Origin: Nocardioides sp. TF02-7
GTDB taxonomy: Bacteria > Actinomycetota > Actinomycetes > Propionibacteriales > Nocardioidaceae
Assembly (NCBI RefSeq): GCF_022437945.1
Contig: NZ_CP092535.1
Location: forward strand, 1,612,001-1,676,000
Direction of reading: 5' to 3'
DNA: 64,000 nt
The position numbers were made by a program, and so were the translations under genes. Positions within the stretch are counted from its first letter, which is position 1. Every line of letters begins with the position of its first letter. Positions 37,402-47,421 of the stretch are shown piece by piece. The notes beneath the pieces were generated by a model that was not told the origin of the DNA, made no database searches, and worked only from the letters and a program-made list of their open reading frames with translations.

Positions 37402-38894
37402 TCAGGTGTTCTGGGGAAGCCCAGGTTGAGGCCCCCGTGCGAGGGGTCGAGCCAGCGGCTGGTGACCGCCTTCTCCCGGGTGAAGAAGTCGACCCCCTGC
37501 GGGCCGTAGGCCTTGGCGTCGCCGAAGATCGAGGCCTTGTAGCCGCCGAAGGAGTGGTAGGCGACCGGCACCGGGATCGGCACGTTGATGCCGACCATGC
37601 CGACTTCGACCTCGCGCTGGAAGCGGCGCGCGGCGCCGCCGTCGTTGGTGAAGATCGCGGTGCCGTTGCCGTAGGGGCCGGCGTTGATGATCTCGACGCC
37701 CTCGGCGTAGGACGACACCCGCACCACCGACAGCACCGGGCCGAAGATCTCGTCGGTGTAGACCTTCGAGCCGGTCGGGACGCGGTCGACGAGCGTGGGG
37801 CCGAGCCAGAAACCCTCGGCGGCGCCGTCGAACTGCGCCTCCCGGCCGTCGACCACGACGGTGGCGCCGTCGTCGGTGGCGAGGTCGATGTAGCCGGCGA
37901 CCTTGTCGCGGTGCTCGCGGGTGATCAGCGGGCCCATGTCGCAGCCCTTGCGGCCGTCGCCGGTGACGAGCTTGCCCATCCGGTCGCGGATCTTCTCGAC
38001 CAGCTCGTCGCCGACCGGGTCGACCGCGAGCACGACGGAGATCGCCATGCACCGCTCGCCGGCGGAGCCGAACCCCGCGTTGACCGCGGAGTCGGCGACC
38101 AGGTCGAGGTCGGCGTCGGGCAGGACCAGCATGTGGTTCTTGGCGCCGCCGAGCGCCTGCACCCGCTTGCCGTGGGCGGTGGCGGTCTCGTAGACGTGCT
38201 TCGCGATCGGCGTCGAGCCGACGAACGATACCGCGGCGACGTCGGGGTGGGTGAGCAGCGCGTCGACGGCGACCTTGTCGCCGTGGACCACGTTGAACAC
38301 CCCGTCGGGCAGCCCGGCCTCCTGGAGCAGCGCGGCCATCCAGTTGGCCGCCGACGGGTCCTTCTCGCTCGGCTTGAGCACGACGGCGTTGCCGGCCGCG
38401 ATCGCGATCGGGAAGAACCACATCGGCACCATGGCCGGGAAGTTGAACGGGCTGATGACGCCGACCACGCCGAGCGGCTCCTTGACGGAGTAGACGTCGA
38501 CGTCGGTCGACACGTTCGGGGAGAACGCGCCCTTCGCCAGGTGCGGCATCCCGCAGGCGAACTCGACGACCTCGAGCCCGCGGGCGATCTCGCCGGCGGC
38601 GTCGGAGAGCACCTTGCCGTGCTCGGCGGTCAGGATGGCGGCGAGCTCGTCCTTGCGGGCGTTGAGCAGCTCGCGGAAGCCGAACAGCACCTGCTGGCGC
38701 CGGGCGGTCGACGAGCGGCCCCAGTCGGCGAAGGCCTCGCGGGCGGCGGCGACGGCGCGGGCGACGTCGTCGGCGGAGCCGTAGCGGACCTCCTTGGCGA
38801 CCACGCCGAGGGCGGGGTCGTAGACGGGGCCGGTGCGGTCGGAGCTGCCGGCGTCGGGCCGGCCGGCGATCCAGTGGTCGAGTACGTCGGTCAT
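37402..38894 (-). CDS. mmsA: Methylmalonate-semialdehyde dehydrogenase (CoA-acylating)
   Basis: Aldehyde dehydrogenase of about 497 aa with the MMSDH hallmarks: EHGKVLSDAAGEIARGLEVV, VISPFNFPAMVPMWFFPIAI, FVGSTPIAKHVYETATAHGK and the nucleophile Cys282 in GSAGERCMAIS. The enzyme converts malonate or methylmalonate semialdehyde to acetyl- or propionyl-CoA. A -1 shift in the last codons (about 37417, four C) hides the likely end LGFPQNT. It lies directly downstream of the aminotransferase gene, so it would complete beta-alanine or beta-aminoisobutyrate breakdown from pyrimidines. Confidence 0.87.
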
Positions 38895-38919
38895 GGGTTC
38901 CTCACTTCGTCGGGGGTCG

Positions 38920-40238
38920 TCACAGGAGGCCGAGGACCTCGTCGTACGTCGCCAGCGCCTCGGTCACCTCGTCCTCGGTGACCACGCACGGCGGGACGAC
39001 GTGGATCCGGTTGTCGGCCACGAGGGCACCAGCCCGCGCTCGACGAGCGCGGCCTTGGCCTTGCCCACGAGCTCGGGGGGCAGCGGCTGGCGGGTGTCGG
39101 GGTCGGCGACGAGCTCGATCGCCCAGAAGACGCCGGTGCCGCGCACCTCGCCGACGACGTCGTGCTTGGCGGCGAGCCGCTGGAGCCCCGGGCCGAGCAG
39201 GTCGGCGCCGATCCGTGCCGCGTGCTCGACGATGCCCTCGCTCTCCATGGCGTCGATGGAGGCGACGATCGACGCCGCGGCGAGCGGGTGCCCGCTGTAG
39301 GTGAGGCCGCCGGGGAACACGCGCTCGTCGAACGTCGCCGCGATCGGGTCGCTGATGATGACGCCGCCCACGGGCACGTAGCCGGAGTTGACGCCCTTCG
39401 CGAACGTGATCAGGTCGGGCACGACGTCGTGCGCCGTGTGGGCGAACCAGTCGCCCGTGCGGCCGAACCCGGCCATCACCTCGTCGAGGATCAGCACGAT
39501 GCCGAGGTCGTCGGCGATCTCGCGGGCGCCGCGCAGGTAGCCCGGCGGCGGGACGAGGACGCCCGCGGTGCCGGGGATCGACTCGAGCAGGATCGCGGCC
39601 ACGCTGGCGGGGCCCTCGGCCTCGATCACCCGGCGGAGGTGGTGGAGGGCGCGCTCGCACTCCTCCTCCGGGGTGGTCGCCCAGAACTCCGAGCGGTAGA
39701 GGTAGGGGCCGAACACGTGAACGTGGCCGCGGGCGTACTCGTTGGGCACCCGGCGCCAGTCGCCGGTCGCGGTGATCGCCGCGCCCGTGTTGCCGTGGTA
39801 GGAGCGGTACGTCGACACCACCTTGTCGCGCCCGGTGTGGAGCCGCGCCATCCGGATCGCGTTCTCGACCGCGTCGGCGCCGCCGTTGGTGAAGAACACC
39901 TTGTCCAGGCCCTCTGGGGCCTTCGCTGCGATCCGGCGGGCCGCCTCGCCCCGGGTGAGGTTGGCGGTCGCCGGGCCGATGGTCGCCAGCGTCGCCGCCT
40001 GCTCCCGGATCGCCTCGACGACCTTGGGGTGCTGGTGGCCGATGTTGACGTTGACCAGCTGGCTGGAGAAGTCGAGGTAGGTGCGACCGGAGTGGTCCCA
40101 CACCTTCGCCCCCTGGCCGCCGGCGACGACCAGCGGCGACAGCGCCCCCTGGGCGCTCCACGAGTGGAAGACGTGCGCGCGGTCGAGCTCGAGGGTGCGC
40201 GCGTCGAGGTCGGCGCCGGCGCCGGCCGGGTCGGTCAT
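38920..40238 (-). CDS. Class III aminotransferase (beta-alanine/beta-aminoisobutyrate type)
   Basis: PLP enzyme of about 439 aa. FSSQLVNVNIGHQHPKVVEA, FFTNGGADAVENAIRMAR, YRSYHGNTGAAITATG, LILDEVMAGFGRTG and the PLP Lys in FAKGVNSGYVPVGG are all present. A -1 shift at about 39029 (three C where four fit) moves the last 38 residues. Position between the importer genes and mmsA supports omega-transamination of beta-alanine or 3-aminoisobutyrate (inference); GABA-type substrates are alternatives. Confidence 0.84.
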
Positions 40239-40285
40239 GATTGCTCCTTCGTTCGTCCGTGGTCGGGAGGTCCCACGATCCTCGT

Positions 40286-41419
40286 CTAGTTGCCGCCCTC
40301 GTTGAGGGTGACCTCGATCGGCTCGAAGTCCGCGCCGACGGTGTCGACCTCGTCCCCGAGCTCCTCGATGGCCTGCTCGACGTACTCGTTGGTGTAGGCC
40401 GAGTCGGACGGCTCCTCCGTGATCAGTCTCTGACCCTGCTCGTTCACCGCGGCCAGCGCCCCCTCCACCGTCTGGTTCCACGCGGCCTCGTCGATGACGC
40501 CGATCCCGTTCTCGGCCGGCCAGATCAGCTTGTTGGTCTCGTTGGCCATCCACAGCTCGTGGCTCGGGCCCCAGCTCGACCCGGCGGCGAGGGTGATGTC
40601 GGCGCCCTGCTGCGGGTCGTCGCGCACGAACGCCCAGCCCTTGATGACCGCCTTGAGGAACGCGACCGTCGTCTCCTGGTAGTCCTCGTCCTCCAGCCGC
40701 TCGGTGTCGGCCCAGATCGCGTCCTGGAGCATGGCGCCCTCGGTGTCCTCGTAGGAGATCACGTTGAAGTCCTCGGGCTGGTAGAGGTCGCCGGTGTCCG
40801 GGTCCACGGTCTCGAGCAGCTGGGCGTACTCGTTGTAGGTCATCGCCTGCGCGGCGTCGATGTCGCCCTGGAGGAAGGCGTTCATGTTGAAGTCCTGGGT
40901 GACGATCTCGACCGAGGTGGAGTCGAGGCCCTCGGCGGCCATCGCGGCGAAGATCTCCCACTCGTTGCCGAACCCCCACGACCCGATCCGCTGGCCCTCG
41001 AAGTCGGCGACGGACTCGATGTCGGAGTCGGCCCACGAGACCTGCAGGGTGCCGGAGCGCTGGAAGATCTGCGCGACGTTGGTGAGCTCGGCGCCCTGCT
41101 CGATCGAGCCGAGCACCTTCGGCACCCAGGCGATGGCGAAGTCGACGTCGCCGGCGGCGAGCGCGTCCTGGGGGACGATGTCGCCGCCCGAGGGGATGAT
41201 CTCGACCTCGAGCCCCTCCTCCTCGAAGAAGCCCTGCTCGACGGCCGCGTAGTAGCCGGCGAACTGTGCCTGCGGCAGCCACTGCAGCTGGAGCCGGACC
41301 TGGGTGGTGTCGCTGCCGGAGGCGCCGCCACCGTCGTCGTCGGAGCAGGACGCCAGCATCGGCGCGACCGCCACGGCGACCGCTCCTGTCGCGAGCACGC
41401 GACGGATTCGGTTGTTCAT
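40286..41419 (-). CDS. NMT1/THI5-like substrate-binding lipoprotein
   Basis: Solute-binding protein of 377 aa with an intact frame. The signal peptide carries twin Arg (NNRIRRVLATGAVAV) and the lipobox MLASCSDD. The mature protein opens VRLQLQWLPQAQFAGYYAAV and continues GFFEEEGLEVEIIPSGGDI, a strong match to the NMT1/THI5-like family that includes pyrimidine-precursor and riboflavin binders. It serves the ABC importer encoded next to it. Uptake of uracil, thymine or a reduced pyrimidine is inferred from the surrounding catabolic genes. Confidence 0.86.
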   Translation of the reverse strand: MNNRIRRVLATGAVAVAVAPMLASCSDDDGGGASGSDTTQVRLQLQWLPQAQFAGYYAAVEQGFFEEEGLEVEIIPSGGDIVPQDALAAGDVDFAIAWVPKVLGSIEQGAELTNVAQIFQRSGTLQVSWADSDIESVADFEGQRIGSWGFGNEWEIFAAMAAEGLDSTSVEIVTQDFNMNAFLQGDIDAAQAMTYNEYAQLLETVDPDTGDLYQPEDFNVISYEDTEGAMLQDAIWADTERLEDEDYQETTVAFLKAVIKGWAFVRDDPQQGADITLAAGSSWGPSHELWMANETNKLIWPAENGIGVIDEAAWNQTVEGALAAVNEQGQRLITEEPSDSAYTNEYVEQAIEELGDEVDTVGADFEPIEVTLNEGGN

Positions 41420-41448
41420 CTGGTTCCTTTCGAGGGTGGTGTGCCGGT

Positions 41449-42228
41449 TCACCGGAGCGCCCCTGCCGGCAGTCGACGCTGGACCGTCTGCTCCAGCAGC
41501 GCGGCGACGACGAAGGCGACGAGGCCGAGGACGATGGCCGCGACGACGTAGGCCCACGCGCGGGCGTAGGCGCTGGTCGCGGCCGAGGTGGAGATGAACG
41601 CACCGAGACCGCCCCGGGGTCCTCCGAAGTACTCCGCCACGAGCGCCGAGATCACCGCGAGCGAGCTGGCGACCCGGACACCGGTCAGCACGTACGGCGC
41701 GGCGGAGGGCAGCGTCAGCCGGCGGAAGGTCTGCCACCCGGAGGCGGCATAGCTGCGCATCAGGTCGCGGTGCAGCGGTGTGGTCTGCCGCAGTCCCCGC
41801 AGGGTGTTGAGGAAGACCGGGACGAAGGCGGCCAGCGCGGCGATCGCGCGGCGTCCGTACTGGTTGTCGGCGCCGAACATCGAGTTAAGCACCGGCGCGA
41901 GGGCCACGATGGGGACGACGGCGACACCGGCGACCACCGGTGCGAGCATCCCGTCGACCCACCGTGCCCAGGCGGCGACCGCCGCGAGCACGACTCCCAG
42001 CACCGCCCCGACCACCAGCCCGGCGAGGGAGTTGCCCCCGGTGATCCAGGTGGCCTCGCGGATGGCCGCCGAGTTCTCGCGCAGCTCGGTCCAGATCTCC
42101 GCGGGGCTGGGCAGCAGGTACTCCGAGACGCCGACGACCGAGACGAGCAGCTGCCAGACCGCCAACCCGGCGACGCCGACGACGACGGGTGCGGCGACCC
42201 GGGCAGCGCGCGCCGTCGACGGAGCCAT
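41449..42228 (-). CDS. ABC importer permease (SsuC/ThiX type)
   Basis: Permease of 259 aa with an intact frame and about six membrane segments: VAAPVVVGVAGLAVWQLLVS, SLAGLVVGAVLGVVLAAVAA, and the EAA-like loop SYAASGWQTFRRLTLPSAAP near its middle. The ATG overlaps the ATPase stop (TGATG). It is one of two different permeases in the importer, suggesting a heterodimeric channel. Confidence 0.85.
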   Translation of the reverse strand: MAPSTARAARVAAPVVVGVAGLAVWQLLVSVVGVSEYLLPSPAEIWTELRENSAAIREATWITGGNSLAGLVVGAVLGVVLAAVAAWARWVDGMLAPVVAGVAVVPIVALAPVLNSMFGADNQYGRRAIAALAAFVPVFLNTLRGLRQTTPLHRDLMRSYAASGWQTFRRLTLPSAAPYVLTGVRVASSLAVISALVAEYFGGPRGGLGAFISTSAATSAYARAWAYVVAAIVLGLVAFVVAALLEQTVQRRLPAGALR

Positions 42229-43030
42229 CAGCGGCCCTCCAGCGCCGGCGAGCGGACCGGACTGCCGTGGAGCGCCTCGCGCACCTCGGTCACCTTGTCG
42301 AAGAACGCCGGCGACTCCCGCAGCGCCTCGTCGCGCCGCTCGTCCCGGCCGAACCCGGTCGTCACCATCGCCGTGATCCGGCCCGGGCGCGCGGACATCA
42401 CCACCACCCGGTCGGCGAGGAAGACGGCCTCGGGGATCGAGTGGGTGACGAACACGACGGCAGCGCCGGTCTCGACCCGGATCCGCGCCAGCTCGGTCTG
42501 CATCCGCTCGCGGGTCATCTCGTCGAGCGCACCGAACGGCTCGTCCATCAGCAGCAACCGCGGTCGTTCGGCGAGCGCACGCGCGATCGCGACCCGCTGC
42601 TGCATGCCGCCGGACAGCTGGTCGGGGTGCCGGTCGGCGAAGTCCTCCAGGCCGACGAGCGCCGCGAGCTCGGCCACCCGGGCGCGGCGCTGCGTCCGTC
42701 CGACCCCGTGGATCTCCAGGGGCAGGGGCGATGTTGGCGGCCACCGTGCGCCAGGGCAGCAGCCCGGCCTGCTGGAAGGCGATGCCGTAGTCCTGGTCGG
42801 CGCGCGCCTGCCGAGGCCGTCTTGCCGAAGACCTCGACCGAACCCGACGTGGGCTCGTCGAGGTCGGCGACCAGCCGCATCAGGGTCGACTTGCCGCAGC
42901 CCGAAGGGCCGATCAACGACACGAACTCGCCGTCCGCGACCGTGAGGTCGACGTCGTCGAGCGCCCGCACCTCCCCCTTGCGGGTCGCGAACGTCTTGGT
43001 GACCCCGGTGACCCGGACCGCCTCCTGCAT
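42228..43030 (-). CDS. ABC importer ATP-binding protein (SsuB/TauB type)
   Basis: ATPase of about 266 aa: Walker [11 protein letters not shown]-loop in [14 protein letters not shown], signature [14 protein letters not shown], Walker [17 protein letters not shown], His switch in [18 protein letters not shown]. The PWRTV and DEPFGALD forms place it with nitrate/taurine/pyrimidine importers. Two +1 shifts at about 42816 and about 42729 (four C) lie on either side of the Q-loop. Translationally coupled to both permease genes. Confidence 0.85.
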
Positions 43031-43916
43031 CAGACCGCCTCTCCTCGTCGGTAGTTGCGCAGCACCACGCCCAACGCGCCGACCACGCCGGCCGCGACCA
43101 GCCCCAGGGCGACCGCACCGAAGATCGGGGCCCACGCCTTGGCAGGGTCTCCCGACGCCTGGCCGGCGTAGGACACCAGCAGCCGGCCGACGCCGTCGAG
43201 GTAGCCGGTGGACACCTCGGCCACCACCGTCCCGACCACCGCGCTGGCCGCGCCCAGCCGCAGCGCCGGCAGCAGGTAGGGCACGGCGGCCGGCACCCGC
43301 AGCTGAGCAACGTGTGCCGGTGGCCGGCGGCGTAGCTGCGCAGCAGCTCGGTGTGGATCCGCTCGGGCGACTGCAGCCCCTTCAGCGCGCCGATCGCGAC
43401 CGGGAAGAACGCCAGGTAGCTGGCGATCACCGCGACGGAGAGCCACGGCGGCCACTCCCAGCCGCCGATCTCGATCCGCGAGCCCCAGCTGCGCACCACC
43501 GGCGCGAACGCGATCAGCGGCACGGTCTGGCTGAGCACGATCCACGGCAGCAGGCCCCACTCCGCGAGCCGCACCCGCTGCATGAGCAGCGCCAGCGCCA
43601 GCCCGACCGTCGTGCCGACCAGCCAGCCGACCGCGGCGATCCCGAGCGACACCACGGTCGCGTCGAGGACCACGCGCCACAGCGGGTCGGCGCCGGCCAG
43701 GCTGGTGACCGGCTCCGTGATCCGGGTGAGCATGTCCCAGACGTGCGGCATCGCGAGGTCGGTGGTGCGCGGGAGCACCCGGTCGTCGCCGACCACGACG
43801 CCGTCGTCGGGGCCGAGGGCCTTGTAGGCCTCCCACACGCCGGCGACGGCCACCAGCCCGAGGACGCCGAGGAGCACGGCGCGCAGCCGCGGCAGCCAGC
43901 CGGTCGTCGTCCGCAC
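43030..43916 (-). CDS. ABC importer permease, second subunit
   Basis: Permease of about 295 aa. [20 protein letters not shown] opens it; [20 protein letters not shown] and [20 protein letters not shown] are membrane segments, followed by the EAA-like loop [21 protein letters not shown] -1 shift at about 43300 (one C missing) falls in that loop. The GTG at 43916 lies 3 bp after the LLM oxidoreductase stop. Confidence 0.83.
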
Positions 43917-43919
43917 GGG

Positions 43920-44953
43920 CTACGCCTTGGCGACCACGTGCTCGCGGAGCAGCGGCATGACCGACTCGCCGTAGACGCGCAGCGTCTCCCTCCCTTGTTG
44001 TCGTGCTGGAGGTAGATCGCGAACTGGTCGACACCGATGGCCTTGAGCTCCATCAGCTTGCGCACGTGCTGCTCGGCCGTGCCGAGGATGCAGAACCGGT
44101 CGACGACCTCGTCCGGGACGAACTGGACGTGGTCGTTGTCGGCCCGGCCGTGGGTGTTGTAGTCGTAGCCGGTGCGGCCCTTGATGTAGTCGATCAGCAC
44201 GCGCGGGAACTCGGCGTCCTCGCCGTGCTTGGACACGATGTCGGCGATGTGGTTGCCCACCATCCCGCCGAACCAGCGGGTCTGGTCGCGCATGTGCGCG
44301 ACCGACGACGGGGTGTCGTCGCCGACGTACGCCGGCGCGGCCACGCAGAACGTCAGCGCGTCGGGGGTCGCGCCCCCGCGGCGGCGGCCGCCTCGCGCAC
44401 CTTGCCGATCATCCACCGGGCCACGTCGACGTCGGCCAGCTGGAGGATGAACCCGTCGCCGACCTCGCCGGCCGTCTTGAGCGCCAGCGGCCCGTACGCC
44501 GCCACCCACACCTCGAGCGACGACGTACGCGCCCACGGGAACTGCAGCTTGGACCCGTTGTGCTCGACCGGCCGACAGTTGGCGAGCTCGCGGATCACGT
44601 GGGTCGCCTCGCGGACCTCCCGCAGCGTCGTCGGGCGGCCGTTGAGCACCCGGACCGCCGAGTCGCCGCGGCCGATGCCGCAGACGGTGCGGTTGCCGTA
44701 CATCTCGTTGAGCGTCGCGAAGACCGACGCGGTGACGGTCCAGTCGCGGGTGGCCGGGTTGGTCACCATCGGGCCCACGACCACCCGGTTGGTCTCGGCG
44801 AGGATCGCCGAGTAGATGACGTACGGCTCCTGCCACAGCAGGTGGGAGTCGAAGGTCCACACGTAGTCGAACCCGTGCTCCTCGGCCTGCTTGGCGAGGC
44901 CGACCGTCCGCCAGGCCGGCGGGGTTCGTCTGCAGGACGACACCGAAGTCCAT
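43920..44953 (-). CDS. LLM-class F420-type oxidoreductase (TIGR03842-like)
   Basis: Luciferase-like protein of about 344 aa: LAKQAEEHGFDYVWTFDSHL, AILAETNRVVVGPMVTNPAT, RTVCGIGRGDSAVRVLNGRP and AYGPLALKTAGEVGDGFILQ. The GxGRGDSAVR form is typical of F420-binding LLM enzymes; FMN cannot be excluded. It resembles the TIGR03842 group, which I recall as linked to dihydropyrimidinase genes. One insertion (about 44925) and two deletions (about 44378 and 43993) break it, in register after repair. Its position next to hydA suggests it reduces uracil or thymine, or acts on a dihydropyrimidine (inference). Confidence 0.82.
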
Positions 44954-44963
44954 CTCTCCCCCC

Positions 44964-46391
44964 TCAGACCAGGTACTGCGACAGGTCGCGCTCGAGGAAC
45001 CGGCCGTGACCGGCCCGGCCCCGGAACTCGCCGTCCTCGACGAGGACGGTGCCGCGGGAGATCGTGACGTCGACGTGGCCGTCGATCTCGAACCCCTCCC
45101 ACGCCGAGTGGTCCATGTTCATGTGGTGGGTCTTGCCGACGCCGATCGACGTGTGGCCCTGCGGGTCGTAGACGACGATGTCGGCGTCGGCGCCCGGCTG
45201 GATCACGCCCTTGCGGCCGTGGAGCCCGAACATCCGCGCCGGGGTGGTCGAGACCAGCTCCACCCACCGCGGCAGCGAGATCCGCCCGTCGACGACGCCC
45301 TGGTAGAGCAGGTCGACCCGGTGCTCGATCGAGCCGATCCCGTTGGGGATCGCGCGGAAGTCGTCCCTGCCCAGCTCCTTCTGGTCCTTCATGCAGAACG
45401 GGCAGTGGTCGGTCGACACCATCTGCAGGTCGTTGGTCCGCAGGCCCTGCCACATGGCCTCCAGGTGGCCCCTCCTCCTCGGAGCGGAGGGGGTCGAGCA
45501 GACCCACTTGGCGCCCTCGAAGTCGCCCCACTCCTCGCTGCGGGCGCCGAGGTTCTTCTCCAGCGAGAGGTAGAGGTACTGCGGGCAGGTCTCGCCGAAG
45601 ACGTTCTTCCCGCGGTCACGGGCCCAAGCCACCTGCTCGACCGCCTGCTTCGCGCTCATGTGCACGATGTAGAGCGGCGCCCCGGTGAGGTCGGCGAGCA
45701 TGATCGCCCGGTGGGTGGCCTCCTCCTCCATCTGCCACGCGCGGGCGACGCCGTGGTTGTACGGCGAGGTGCGGCCCGACTCCGCCAGCTGGGCGGCGAG
45801 CACGTCGATGGCCGGGCCGTTCTCGGCGTGCATCATCGTCAGCAGCCCGAGCTCGCGGGCCTTCTGCATCGCCCGCAGGATCTGCGCGTCGTCGCTGTAG
45901 AAGACGCCCGGGTAGGCCATGAACAGCTTGTAGGAGGTGATGCCCTCGTCGACCAGCCGCTCCATCGCCTTGAGCGCCTCGTCGTCGACGCCGCCGATGA
46001 TCTGGTGGAAGCCGTAGTCGATCGCGCAGTTGCCGTCGGCCTTCTCGTGCCACGCGGCGAGGCCGTCCTCGACCCGCTCGCCGTAGCGCTGGACGGCGAA
46101 GTCGATGATCGACGTCGTGCCGCCCCAGGCCGCCGCGACGGTGCCGGTCTCGAACGTGTCGGACGCCTCGGTGCCGCCGAACGGCAGCTGCATGTGGGTG
46201 TGGGCGTCGATGCCGCCGGGGATCACGTACTTGCCGGTCGCGTCGATCACCCGGTCGGCCCGCAGGCCCACCGTCTCGGCCACGCCGGGCGCGAGCACCG
46301 CCGCGATCGTCTCGCCGTCGACGACCACGTCCGCGGCCGCCGTGCCGGTCGCGTTGACGACCGTGCCGTTCTCGATGATCAGGTCGGGCAT
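44964..46391 (-). CDS. hydA: Dihydropyrimidinase
   Basis: Cyclic amidohydrolase of 475 aa that opens dihydrouracil/dihydrothymine to the N-carbamoyl amino acid. Metal His are in GGIDAHTHMQLPFGG, the carboxylated Lys in SYKLFMAYPG, further His in MMHAENG and YIVHMSAKQAV, and the late Asp in VSTDHCPF. A short stretch near 45478-45500 is read out of frame between one missing and one extra base; the expected text is STPLRSEEEGHLEAM. It sits between the amidohydrolase and LLM genes, all on the minus strand with short gaps. Confidence 0.9.
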   Translation of the reverse strand: MPDLIIENGTVVNATGTAAADVVVDGETIAAVLAPGVAETVGLRADRVIDATGKYVIPGGIDAHTHMQLPFGGTEASDTFETGTVAAAWGGTTSIIDFAVQRYGERVEDGLAAWHEKADGNCAIDYGFHQIIGGVDDEALKAMERLVDEGITSYKLFMAYPGVFYSDDAQILRAMQKARELGLLTMMHAENGPAIDVLAAQLAESGRTSPYNHGVARAWQMEEEATHRAIMLADLTGAPLYIVHMSAKQAVEQVAWARDRGKNVFGETCPQYLYLSLEKNLGARSEEWGDFEGAKWVCSTPSAPRRRGHLEAMWQGLRTNDLQMVSTDHCPFCMKDQKELGRDDFRAIPNGIGSIEHRVDLLYQGVVDGRISLPRWVELVSTTPARMFGLHGRKGVIQPGADADIVVYDPQGHTSIGVGKTHHMNMDHSAWEGFEIDGHVDVTISRGTVLVEDGEFRGRAGHGRFLERDLSQYLV

Positions 46392-46402
46392 CCGGGCTCC
46401 TC

Positions 46403-47251
46403 TCAGGGGCGGGCGATCGCGGTGTAGGAGTCGGGCCGGCGGTCGCGGTAGAACTGCCAGTCGTCGCGCATCTGCTGGACCATGTCCAGGTCGAGGTCGC
46501 GGACCAGCAGCTCCTCCTTCTCCGTCGAGCCGCGCTCGCCGACGAAGTTGCCGCGGGGGTCGATCACCTGGCTGGTGCCGTAGAAGTCGACCGCCTGGTC
46601 GCCGTACTCGTTGTCCTCCAGGCCGACCCGGTTGGGCTGGAGCACGAAGTAGCCGTTGGCGACGGCCGCACAGGGACCCTCGACCTCCCACAGCCGGTTG
46701 CTGAGGCCGGGCTTGGTGGCGTTGGGGTTGAAGACGAGGTGGGCGCCGGCCAGGCCGAGCTCGCGCCAGCCCTCGGGGAAGTGCCGGTCGTAGCAGATGT
46801 AGGCGCCGACCTTGCCGACCGCGGTGTCGAACACCGGGTAGCCCAGGTTGCCGGGACGGAAGTAGAACTTCTCCCAGAACTTGTCGAGGTTCGGGATGTG
46901 GTTCTTGCGGTACTTGCCCAGCACCGTGCCGTCGGCGTCGACCACGACCGCGGTGTTGTAGTAGACCCCGGTCTGGTCCTCCTCGTAGATCGGGAGCACC
47001 GTCACCATGCCGAGCTCCCTCGCGAGCGCGGCGAAGCGCTGCACGACCGGGCCGTCGGCGGGCTCGGCGTAGCGGTAGTACTTCTGGTCCTGGGTGATGC
47101 CGAAGTAGGGGCCGTAGAACAGCTCCTGGAAGCAGATCACCTGGGCGCCCTGGTCGGCCGCGTCGCGCGCGAACTGCTCGTGCTTGTCGAGCATCGACTC
47201 CTTGTCGCCGGTCCAGGTCGTCTGGCTGATGGCGGCTCGCACGATGGTCAA
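46403..47251 (-). CDS. N-carbamoyl-beta-alanine amidohydrolase (nitrilase superfamily)
   Basis: Carbon-nitrogen hydrolase of 282 aa, intact. The triad is Glu in ICFQELFYGPYFG, Lys in GKYRKNHIPNLDKFW and Cys in AYICYDRHFPEGWR. The RHFPEGWRELGLAGA and NPNATKPGLSNRLW texts match beta-ureidopropionases/D-carbamoylases. It releases beta-alanine or beta-aminoisobutyrate with CO2 and ammonia. The start is taken as the TTG at 47251 because GGAGGTGG lies just upstream at good spacing and the family begins TIVRAAI; a GTG at 47242 is an alternative. Confidence 0.87.
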   Translation of the reverse strand: MTIVRAAISQTTWTGDKESMLDKHEQFARDAADQGAQVICFQELFYGPYFGITQDQKYYRYAEPADGPVVQRFAALARELGMVTVLPIYEEDQTGVYYNTAVVVDADGTVLGKYRKNHIPNLDKFWEKFYFRPGNLGYPVFDTAVGKVGAYICYDRHFPEGWRELGLAGAHLVFNPNATKPGLSNRLWEVEGPCAAVANGYFVLQPNRVGLEDNEYGDQAVDFYGTSQVIDPRGNFVGERGSTEKEELLVRDLDLDMVQQMRDDWQFYRDRRPDSYTAIARP

Positions 47252-47344
47252 CGTCCACCTCCGTCGGGATGGTGTCGGGATGGTGCGGGGGGGATCGGTG
47301 CCTGGCCGGACCCGGCAGGCAATAGTTATCTTGGAGGTTGAACA

Positions 47345-47384
47345 TTTCGCCGGGATGTCGCGGCTGTCAAGCAATCCGGCGAAA
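47345..47384. promoter_or_regulatory. Inverted repeat in the divergent hyd/mocR promoter region
   Basis: TTTCGCCGG (47345-47353) and CCGGCGAAA (47376-47384) are perfect complements 22 bp apart, within the 170-bp gap between the divergent amidohydrolase and MocR genes. An AT-rich patch (AATAGTTATCTTGGAGG, 47321-47337) beside it is a probable promoter. The pair is a good candidate for the MocR binding site. Confidence 0.55.
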
Positions 47385-47421
47385 CTCGCTCTCGCACCTC
47401 CCTCTCGACCGCAGGAGCGCC

